DNA of 64,000 bases, taken from NCBI GenBank assembly GCA_958295665.1, contig OY282558.1, forward strand, positions 60,438,789-60,502,788, given 5' to 3'. Position 1 is the stretch's first letter, and the number at the start of each line of letters is the position of its first letter. Position numbers and translations under genes: made by a program. This document shows positions 54,750-64,000 of this stretch, one piece after another. The stretch comes from Tipula vernalis. Its lineage: Eukaryota > Arthropoda > Insecta > Diptera > Tipulidae. Under the pieces are notes generated by a model that saw only the letters and a list, made by a program, of their open reading frames with translations, had not been told where the DNA came from and made no database searches.

Positions 54750-55084
54750 AAAATATGAACGTATTCGATAGCGCTGGTTGCTTTTGTTTGTTTGAATCAG
54801 GTGTTTCGGCAACAATATGTGATGATGTCGATCAAAATTGTTGATGGCTGGTAATGTCGTTTCCAAATAAATAATGCACAAAAAATGTAATGGCTGGTGA
54901 TGGTGTTTACAATAAATACCGAAGAATGCAAAATGACTGGCTTTTGGTAAAAAGCACCCCATATAATGATTTAATAAATAACAAAATTAGTTTTCAATAA
55001 ATAACACACTGTATTTAGAACAAAGATTTAATTTTTGCATAGATACATGAATTTACAAAAGCAAATTTAATTTCTGGCTTGAGT

Positions 55085-55090
55085 TTTATT
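55085..55090 (-). terminator. Candidate polyadenylation hexamer (AATAAA) in LTR
   Basis: AATAAA on the minus strand, 44 to 49 bases downstream of the candidate initiator at 55134. The functional copy would be its twin in the 3' LTR at 48446..48451. If both signals are real, R is short, about 50-75 bases. AT richness makes chance occurrence possible. Confidence 0.4.
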
Positions 55091-55130
55091 TGTTGGTTTA
55101 TCAAAACGTTCTGCGGTGAAAACAAAAATG

Positions 55131-55166
55131 AACTGACCCAAAATATTTTGATACAATACTAATATA
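55131..55166 (-). promoter_or_regulatory. Candidate core promoter in the 5' LTR (TATA-like plus initiator)
   Basis: On the minus strand TATATT (55166..55161) is followed by TCAGTT (55136..55131), a match to the insect initiator consensus TCAGTY. The first T of TATATT is 32 bases upstream of the initiator A at 55134, which is standard TATA spacing. In an AT-rich LTR such matches can arise by chance, so this is a suggestion for the U3/R boundary only. Confidence 0.4.
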
Positions 55167-55364
55167 CTTTTTTTTAAAACAGAATACAAAAGAAAAATTT
55201 ATGTTTTATATGAAATGACAAATCAAATTATAGTTTATGAATATTATAATAGATGGCATGAATGGTATTAAAAGGACAAAATTAAAGGTCAGACTATATA
55301 ACAAATTTACAAATAACGTTAACGAAACTTAACTAAATGTTTTAATCATTTGGTGGCGAGTTCA

Positions 55365-55369
55365 GTATC
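55365..55369. repeat. Target site duplication, right copy (GTATC)
   Basis: GTATC immediately after the right LTR, duplicating 48112..48116. Removing the element and one copy restores a 173-bp monomer in perfect register with no bases gained or lost. Confidence 0.93.
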
Positions 55370-58135
55370 AACCATCGTAATCGGACCATTTTATATTTTT
55401 GGCGCCCAAAAACTTGTGGGCTATAGCACAGTTGATTTTCAATAAAATTGAATTTTCTAAGAAATGTTTAGAAATAATCGAGCAATCAAAATGAAAATTG
55501 TCAAAGCAATTACAGGTCCCGAAACCTATTGATAGAGGTATCAACCATCGTAATCGGACCATTTTATATTTTTGCCGCCCAAAAACTTGTGGGCTATAGC
55601 ACAGTTGATTTTCAATAAAATTGAATTTTCTAAGAAATGTTTAGAAATAATCGAGCAATCAAAATGAAAATTGTCACAGCAATTACAGGTCCCGAAACCT
55701 ATTGATAGAGGTATCAACCATCGTAATCGGACCATTTTATATTTTTGCCGCCCAAAAACTTGTGGGCTATAGCACAGTTGATTTTCAATAAAATTGAATT
55801 TTCTAAGAAATGTTTAGAAATAATCGAGCAATCAAAATGAAAATTGTCAAAGCAATTACAGGTCCCGAAACCTATTGATAGAGGTATCAACCATCGTAAT
55901 CGGACCATTTTATATTTTTGCCGCCCAAAAACTTGTGGGCTATAGCACAGTTGATTTTCAATAAAATTGAATTTTCTAAGAAATGTTTAGAAATAATCGA
56001 GCAATCAAAATGAAAATTGTCACAGCAATTACAGGTCTCGAAACCTATTGATAGAGGTATCAACCATCGTAATCGGACCATTTTAGATTTTTGCCGCCCA
56101 AAAACTTGTGGGCTATAGCACAGTTGATTTTCAATAAAATTGAATTTTCTAAGAAATGTTTAGAAATAATCGAGCAATCAAAATGAAAATTGTCAAAGCA
56201 ATTACAGGTCCCGAAACCTATTGATAGAGGTATCAACCATCGTAATCGGACCATTTTATATTTTTGCCGCCCAAAAACTTGTGGGCTATAGCACAGTTGA
56301 TGTTCAATAAAATTGAATTTTCTAAGAAATGTTTAGAAATAATCGAGCAATCAAAATGAAAATTGTCACAGCAATTACAGGTCCCGAAACCTATTGATAG
56401 AGGTATCAACCATCGTAATCGGACCATTTTAGATTTTTGCCGCCCAAAAACTTGTGGGCTATAGCACAGTTGATTTTCAATAAAATTGAATTTTCTAAGA
56501 AATGTTTAGAAATAATCGAGCAATCAAAATGAAAATTGTCACAGCAATTACAGGTCCCGAAACCTATTGATAGAGGTATCAACCATCGTAATCGGACCAT
56601 TTTATATTTTTGCCGCCCAAAAACTTGTGGGCTATAGCACAGTTGATTTTCAATAAAATTGAATTTTCTAAGAAATGTTTAGAAATAATCGAGCAATCAA
56701 AATGAAAATTGTCACAGCAATTACAGGTCTCGAAACCTATTGATAGAGGTATCAACCATCGTAATCGGACCATTTTAGATTTTTGCCGCCCAAAAACTTG
56801 TGGGCTATAGCACAGTTGATTTTCAATAAAATTGAATTTTCTAAGAAATGTTTAGAAATAATCGAGCAATCAAAATGAAAATTGTCACAGCAATTACAGG
56901 TCTCGAAACCTATTGATAGAGGTATCAACCATCGTAATCGGACCATTTTATATTTTTGCCGCCCAAAAACTTGTGGGCTATAGCACAGTTGATTTTCAAT
57001 AAAATTGAATTTTCTAAGAAATGTTTAGAAATAATCGAGCAATCAAAATGAAAATTGTCAAAGCAATTACAGGTCCCGAAACCTATTGATAGAGGTATCA
57101 ACCATCGTAATCGGACCATTTTAGATTTATGCCGCCCAAAAACTTGTGGGCTATAGCACAGTTGATTTTCAATAAAATTGAATTTTCTAAGAAATGTTTA
57201 GAAATAATCGAGCAATCAAAATGAAAATTGTCACAGCAATTACAGGTCCCGAAACCTATTGATAGAGGTATCAACCATCGTAATCGGACCATTTTATATT
57301 TTTGCCGCCCAAAAACTTGTGGGCTATAGCACAGTTGATTTTCAATAAAATTGAATTTTCTAAGAAATGTTTAGAAATAATCGAGCAATCAAAATGAAAA
57401 TTGTCAAAGCAATTACAGGTCCCGAAACCTATTGATAGAGGTATCAACCATCGTAATCGGACCATTTTATATTTTTGCCGCCCAAAAACTTGTGGGCTAT
57501 AGCACAGTTGATTTTCAATAAAATTGAATTTTCTAAGAAATGTTTAGAAATAATCGAGCAATCAAAATGAAAATTGTCACAGCAATTACAGGTCTCGAAA
57601 CCTATTGATAGAGGTATCAACCATCGTAATCGGACCATTTTAGATTTTTGCCGCCCAAAAACTTGTGGGCTATAGCACAGTTGATGTTCAATAAAATTGA
57701 ATTTTCTAAGAAATGTTTAGAAATAATCGAGCAATCAAAATGAAAATTGTCACAGCAATTACAGGTCCCGAAACCTATTGATAGAGGTATCAACCATCGT
57801 AATCGGACCATTTTAGATTTTTGCCGCCCAAAAACTTGTGGGCTATAGCACAGTTGATTTTCAATAAAATTGAATTTTCTAAGAAATGTTTAGAAATAAT
57901 CGAGCAATCAAAATGAAAATTGTCACAGCAATTACAGGTCTCGAAACCTATTGATAGAGGTATCAACCATCGTAATCGGACCATTTTAGATTTTTGCCGC
58001 CCAAAAACTTGTGGGCTATAGCACAGTTGATTTTCAATAAAATTGAATTTTCTAAGAAATGTTTAGAAATAATCGAGCAATCAAAATGAAAATTGTCACA
58101 GCAATTACAGGTCCCGAAACCTATTGATAGAGGTA

Positions 58136-59676
58136 TCAACCATCGTAATCGGACCATTTTATATTTTTGCCGCCCAAAAACTTGTGGGCTATAGCACAGT
58201 TGATTTTCAATAAAATTGAATTTTCTAAGAAATGTTTAGAAATAATCGAGCAATCAAAATGAAAATTGTCAAAGCAATTACAGGTCCCGAAACCTATTGA
58301 TAGAGGTATCAACCATCGTAATCGGACCATTTTATATTTTTGCCGCCCAAAAACTTGTGGGCTATAGCACAGTTGATTTTCAATAAAATTGAATTTTCTA
58401 AGAAATGTTTAGAAATAATCGAGCAATCAAAATGAAAATTGTCAAAGCAATTACAGGTCCCGAAACCTATTGATAGAGGTATCAACCATCGTAATCGGAC
58501 CATTTTAGATTTTTGCCGCCCAAAAACTTGTGGGCTATAGCACAGTTGATTTTCAATAAAATTGAATTTTCTAAGAAATGTTTAGAAATAATCGAGCAAT
58601 CAAAATGAAAATTGTCACAGCAATTACAGGTCCCGAAACCTATTGATAGAGGTATCAACCATCGTAATCGGACCATTTTATATTTTTGCCGCCCAAAAAC
58701 TTGTGGGCTATAGCACAGTTGATTTTCAATAAAATTGAATTTTCTAAGAAATGTTTAGAAATAATCGAGCAATCAAAATGAAAATTGTCAAAGCAATTAC
58801 AGGTCCCGAAACCTATTGATAGAGGTATCAACCATCGTAATCGGACCATTTTAGATTTTTGCCGCCCAAAAACTTGTGGGCTATAGCACAGTTGATTTTC
58901 AATAAAATTGAATTTTCTAAGAAATGTTTAGAAATAATCGAGCAATCAAAATGAAAATTGTCAAAGCAATTACAGGTCCCGAAACCTATTGATAGAGGTA
59001 TCAACCATCGTAATCGGACCATTTTATATTTTTGCCGCCCAAAAACTTGTGGGCTATAGCACAGTTGATTTTCAATAAAATTGAATTTTCTAAGAAATGT
59101 TTAGAAATAATCGAGCAATCAAAATGAAAATTGTCAAAGCAATTACAGGTCCCGAAACCTATTGATAGAGGTATCAACCATCGTAATCGGACCATTTTAG
59201 ATTTTTGCCGCCCAAAAACTTGTGGGCTATAGCACAGTTGATTTTCAATAAAATTGAATTTTCTAAGAAATGTTTAGAAATAATCGAGCAATCAAAATGA
59301 AAATTGTCACAGCAATTACAGGTCTCGAAACCTATTGATAGAGGTATCAACCATCGTAATCGGACCATTTTAGATTTTTGCCGCCCAAAAACTTGTGGGC
59401 TATAGCACAGTTGATTTTCAATAAAATTGAATTTTCTAAGAAATGTTTAGAAATAATCGAGCAATCAAAATGAAAATTGTCAAAGCAATTACAGGTCCCG
59501 AAACCTATTGATAGAGGTATCAACCATCGTAATCGGACCATTTTATATTTTTGCCGCCCAAAAACTTGTGGGCTATAGCACAGTTGATTTTCAATAAAAT
59601 TGAATTTTCTAAGAAATGTTTAGAAATAATCGAGCAATCAAAATGAAAATTGTCAAAGCAATTACAGGTCCCGAAA
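58136..59676. repeat. Right-array higher-order block, copy A (25-monomer spacing)
   Basis: About nine consecutive monomers whose order at the recurrent variable sites is matched at 62460..64000, 4,324 bp later (25 x 173 minus 1, the missing base being the deletion after 60615). Monomers just before the block do not match their counterparts. The window ends inside copy B, so the full extent is unknown. Confidence 0.7.
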
Positions 59677-62459
59677 CCTATTGATAGAGGTATCAACCAT
59701 CGTAATCGGACCATTTTAGATTTTTGCCGCCCAAAAACTTGTGGGCTATAGCACAGTTGATTTTCAATAAAATTGAATTTTCTAAGAAATGTTTAGAAAT
59801 AATCGAGCAATCAAAATGAAAATTGTCACAGCAATTACAGGTCCCGAAACCTATTGATAGAGGTATCAACCATCGTAATCGGACCATTTTATATTTTTGC
59901 CGCCCAAAAACTTGTGGGCTATAGCACAGTTGATTTTCAATAAAATTGAATTTTCTAAGAAATGTTTAGAAATAATCGAGCAATCAAAATGAAAATTGTC
60001 AAAGCAATTACAGGTCCCGAAACCTATTGATAGAGGTATCAACCATCGTAATCGGACCATTTTAGATTTTTGCCGCCCAAAAACTTGTGGGCTATAGCAC
60101 AGTTGATTTTCAATAAAATTGAATTTTCTAAGAAATGTTTAGAAATAATCGAGCAATCAAAATGAAAATTGTCACAGCAATTACAGGTCTCGAAACCTAT
60201 TGATAGAGGTATCAACCATCGTAATCGGACCATTTTAGATTTTTGCCGCCCAAAAACTTGTGGGCTATAGCACAGTTGATTTTCAATAAAATTGAATTTT
60301 CTAAGAAATGTTTAGAAATAATCGAGCAATCAAAATGAAAATTGTCACAGCAATTACAGGTCTCGAAACCTATTGATAGAGGTATCAACCATCGTAATCG
60401 GACCATTTTAGATTTTTGCCGCCCAAAAACTTGTGGGCTATAGCACAGTTGATTTTCAATAAAATTGAATTTTCTAAGAAATGTTTAGAAATAATCGAGC
60501 AATCAAAATGAAAATTGTCACAGCAATTACAGGTCCCGAAACCTATTGATAGAGGTATCAACCATCGTAATCGGACCATTTTATATTTTTGCCGCCCAAA
60601 AACTTGTGGGCTATACACAGTTGATTTTCAATAAAATTGAATTTTCTAAGAAATGTTTAGAAATAATCGAGCAATCAAAATGAAAATTGTCACAGCAATT
60701 ACAGGTCCCGAAACCTATTGATAGAGGTATCAACCATCGTAATCGGACCATTTTAGATTTTTGCCGCCCAAAAACTTGTGGGCTATAGCACAGTTGATTT
60801 TCAATAAAATTGAATTTTCTAAGAAATGTTTAGAAATAATCGAGCAATCAAAATGAAAATTGTCAAAGCAATTACAGGTCCCGAAACCTATTGATAGAGG
60901 TATCAACCATCGTAATCGGACCATTTTATATTTTTGCCGCCCAAAAACTTGTGGGCTATAGCACAGTTGATTTTCAATAAAATTGAATTTTCTAAGAAAT
61001 GTTTAGAAATAATCGAGCAATCAAAATGAAAATTGTCAAAGCAATTACAGGTCCCGAAACCTATTGATAGAGGTATCAACCATCGTAATCGGACCATTTT
61101 AGATTTATGCCGCCCAAAAACTTGTGGGCTATAGCACAGTTGATTTTCAATAAAATTGAATTTTCTAAGAAATGTTTAGAAATAATCGAGCAATCAAAAT
61201 GAAAATTGTCAAAGCAATTACAGGTCCCGAAACCTATTGATAGAGGTATCAACCATCGTAATCGGACCATTTTAGATTTATGCCGCCCAAAAACTTGTGG
61301 GCTATAGCACAGTTGATTTTCAATAAAATTGAATTTTCTAAGAAATGTTTAGAAATAATCGAGCAATCAAAATGAAAATTGTCACAGCAATTACAGGTCT
61401 CGAAACCTATTGATAGAGGTATCAACCATCGTAATCGGACCATTTTAGATTTTTGCCGCCCAAAAACTTGTGGGCTATAGCACAGTTGATTTTCAATAAA
61501 ATTGAATTTTCTAAGAAATGTTTAGAAATAATCGAGCAATCAAAATGAAAATTGTCACAGCAATTACAGGTCTCGAAACCTATTGATAGAGGTATCAACC
61601 ATCGTAATCGGACCATTTTAGATTTTTGCCGCCCAAAAACTTGTGGGCTATAGCACAGTTGATTTTCAATAAAATTGAATTTTCTAAGAAATGTTTAGAA
61701 ATAATCGAGCAATCAAAATGAAAATTGTCAAAGCAATTACAGGTCCCGAAACCTATTGATAGAGGTATCAACCATCGTAATCGGACCATTTTAGATTTTT
61801 GCCGCCCAAAAACTTGTGGGCTATAGCACAGTTGATTTTCAATAAAATTGAATTTTCTAAGAAATGTTTAGAAATAATCGAGCAATCAAAATGAAAATTG
61901 TCACAGCAATTACAGGTCCCGAAACCTATTGATAGAGGTATCAACCATCGTAATCGGACCATTTTATATTTTTGCCGCCCAAAAACTTGTGGGCTATAGC
62001 ACAGTTGATTTTCAATAAAATTGAATTTTCTAAGAAATGTTTAGAAATAATCGAGCAATCAAAATGAAAATTGTCAAAGCAATTACAGGTCCCGAAACCT
62101 ATTGATAGAGGTATCAACCATCGTAATCGGACCATTTTATATTTTTGCCGCCCAAAAACTTGTGGGCTATAGCACAGTTGATTTTCAATAAAATTGAATT
62201 TTCTAAGAAATGTTTAGAAATAATCGAGCAATCAAAATGAAAATTGTCAAAGCAATTACAGGTCCCGAAACCTATTGATAGAGGTATCAACCATCGTAAT
62301 CGGACCATTTTATATTTTTGCCGCCCAAAAACTTGTGGGCTATAGCACAGTTGATTTTCAATAAAATTGAATTTTCTAAGAAATGTTTAGAAATAATCGA
62401 GCAATCAAAATGAAAATTGTCACAGCAATTACAGGTCCCGAAACCTATTGATAGAGGTA

Positions 62460-64000
62460 TCAACCATCGTAATCGGACCATTTTATATTTTTGCCGCCCA
62501 AAAACTTGTGGGCTATAGCACAGTTGATTTTCAATAAAATTGAATTTTCTAAGAAATGTTTAGAAATAATCGAGCAATCAAAATGAAAATTGTCAAAGCA
62601 ATTACAGGTCCCGAAACCTATTGATAGAGGTATCAACCATCGTAATCGGACCATTTTATATTTTTGCCGCCCAAAAACTTGTGGGCTATAGCACAGTTGA
62701 TTTTCAATAAAATTGAATTTTCTAAGAAATGTTTAGAAATAATCGAGCAATCAAAATGAAAATTGTCAAAGCAATTACAGGTCCCGAAACCTATTGATAG
62801 AGGTATCAACCATCGTAATCGGACCATTTTAGATTTTTGCCGCCCAAAAACTTGTGGGCTATAGCACAGTTGATTTTCAATAAAATTGAATTTTCTAAGA
62901 AATGTTTAGAAATAATCGAGCAATCAAAATGAAAATTGTCACAGCAATTACAGGTCCCGAAACCTATTGATAGAGGTATCAACCATCGTAATCGGACCAT
63001 TTTATATTTTTGCCGCCCAAAAACTTGTGGGCTATAGCACAGTTGATTTTCAATAAAATTGAATTTTCTAAGAAATGTTTAGAAATAATCGAGCAATCAA
63101 AATGAAAATTGTCAAAGCAATTACAGGTCCCGAAACCTATTGATAGAGGTATCAACCATCGTAATCGGACCATTTTAGATTTTTGCCGCCCAAAAACTTG
63201 TGGGCTATAGCACAGTTGATTTTCAATAAAATTGAATTTTCTAAGAAATGTTTAGAAATAATCGAGCAATCAAAATGAAAATTGTCAAAGCAATTACAGG
63301 TCCCGAAACCTATTGATAGAGGTATCAACCATCGTAATCGGACCATTTTATATTTTTGCCGCCCAAAAACTTGTGGGCTATAGCACAGTTGATTTTCAAT
63401 AAAATTGAATTTTCTAAGAAATGTTTAGAAATAATCGAGCAATCAAAATGAAAATTGTCAAAGCAATTACAGGTCCCGAAACCTATTGATAGAGGTATCA
63501 ACCATCGTAATCGGACCATTTTAGATTTTTGCCGCCCAAAAACTTGTGGGCTATAGCACAGTTGATTTTCAATAAAATTGAATTTTCTAAGAAATGTTTA
63601 GAAATAATCGAGCAATCAAAATGAAAATTGTCACAGCAATTACAGGTCTCGAAACCTATTGATAGAGGTATCAACCATCGTAATCGGACCATTTTAGATT
63701 TTTGCCGCCCAAAAACTTGTGGGCTATAGCACAGTTGATTTTCAATAAAATTGAATTTTCTAAGAAATGTTTAGAAATAATCGAGCAATCAAAATGAAAA
63801 TTGTCAAAGCAATTACAGGTCCCGAAACCTATTGATAGAGGTATCAACCATCGTAATCGGACCATTTTATATTTTTGCCGCCCAAAAACTTGTGGGCTAT
63901 AGCACAGTTGATTTTCAATAAAATTGAATTTTCTAAGAAATGTTTAGAAATAATCGAGCAATCAAAATGAAAATTGTCAAAGCAATTACAGGTCCCGAAA
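62460..64000. repeat. Right-array higher-order block, copy B (truncated by window end)
   Basis: Second occurrence of the monomer order seen at 58136..59676. The match rests on three common variable sites per monomer rather than on private markers, so it is less secure than the 22.8-kb unit. Confidence 0.65.

Larger units (their letters stand above)
48117..55364 (-). mobile_element. Complete BEL/Pao LTR retrotransposon
   Basis: A 7,248-bp element on the minus strand, inserted in the satellite. In element order it has: 5' LTR (54756..55364), tRNA-Tyr-type primer-binding site (54732..54749), an untranslated leader, one uninterrupted gag-pol frame (54067 down to 48809), an 83-bp tail with polypurine tract (48726..48736), and 3' LTR (48117..48725). 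The LTRs begin and end with TGAAC/GTTCA and differ at one of 609 bases (T at 48201, G at 54840). The target is duplicated as GTATC. RNase H lies before integrase in the frame, and the capsid-like and A17-type protease regions assign it to BEL/Pao rather than Ty1/copia or Ty3/gypsy. No envelope-like frame is present. Near-identical LTRs and an unbroken frame indicate a recent insertion. Confidence 0.97.
54756..55364 (-). repeat. 5' LTR of the BEL/Pao element (609 bp)
   Basis: Direct repeat of 48117..48725 with a single difference (G at 54840). It lies upstream of gag-pol on the minus strand and so should supply the promoter. Ends are TGAAC/GTTCA. It is AT-rich. Near its gag-proximal end (54842..54935) it holds an imperfect direct repeat of about 46 bp, starting TGATGGCTGG and TAATGGCTGG. 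Confidence 0.97.
55365..64000. repeat. 173-bp satellite tandem array, right block (about 50 monomers)
   Basis: The same monomer as in the left block, continuing to the window end. One monomer has the same 1-bp deletion (after 60615). Variants seen only here are GGCGCCC at 55401-55407 in the first monomer, and TTTATGCC in monomers beginning near 57098, 61076 and 61249. The order of variants does not continue the 22.8-kb unit of the left block, although 55714..56946 resembles 369..1601 in order (including the GATGTTC marker at about 56302). Confidence 0.98.

Noticed and set aside
54559..54771. Plus-strand 70-codon frame across the leader, poly(A) run, primer site and LTR start
   Set aside because: It is made of regulatory sequence including a lysine run from the A tract and lies antisense to the element.
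1..64000. Minus-strand 64-codon frames (and rare 69- or 77-codon versions) in every monomer
   Set aside because: They arise automatically because the monomer lacks stops in one frame for 195 bases. Successive frames overlap by 22 bases and shift frame with each 173-bp step. The three commonest variable sites all change the amino acid (Gly/Glu, Cys/Phe, Ile/Leu), which is not what a constrained protein shows.
1..64000. A previously unknown gene system hidden in the array
   Set aside because: Outside the retrotransposon every stretch is accounted for by the 173-bp monomer. I see no inserted non-satellite segment, RNA gene or non-repeat frame. The unusual content is the array's long-range organisation, not a gene cluster.

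Overview
This window is almost entirely one AT-rich satellite DNA. A tandem array with a 173-bp monomer (58 G+C of 173 in the monomer I counted, about 34%) fills 1..48116 and 55365..64000, roughly 328 monomers in all. One complete BEL/Pao-type LTR retrotransposon (48117..55364, minus strand) interrupts it. There are no host genes, tRNA or rRNA genes, CRISPR arrays or bacterial signals. A BEL/Pao element with Peptidase_A17, DUF1759 and DUF5641-type regions inside a long satellite points to animal, most likely insect, heterochromatin (pericentromere, centromere or a heterochromatic sex chromosome). I cannot name the species.

Left array, 1..48116. The monomers are nearly identical and differ mainly at a few recurrent sites. 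Rare private variants (1-bp deletion monomers, GTTGATGTTC, AATATTCGAG, GATTTCC, AACGAAA, CTTTAGC and others) recur in the same order exactly 22,835 bp apart. The array is therefore built from a very long unit of 132 monomers less 1 bp: 1..22835, 22836..45670, and a truncated third copy from 45671. Only two differences between the two full copies were visible to me. Shorter duplications of 4 and 12 monomers, and a homogenised run of 11 like monomers, sit inside the unit.

Retrotransposon, 48117..55364. It is 7,248 bp long, with two 609-bp LTRs that differ at one base, TGAAC/GTTCA inverted ends and a 5-bp target duplication GTATC. It has a primer-binding site matching tRNA-Tyr, a polypurine tract, and a single intact 1,752-codon gag-pol frame. 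That frame holds capsid-like, zinc-knuckle, protease, RT, RNase H, integrase and C-terminal regions with catalytic residues present. There is no env-like frame. It looks young and possibly competent to move.

Right array, 55365..64000. The same 173-bp monomer continues in exact register with the left array once the insertion is removed, but the order of variants does not continue the 22.8-kb unit. Instead a block of about nine monomers repeats at 4,324 bp (25 monomers less 1 bp). The retrotransposon thus lies at, or within about 150 bp of, a boundary between two differently organised array domains.
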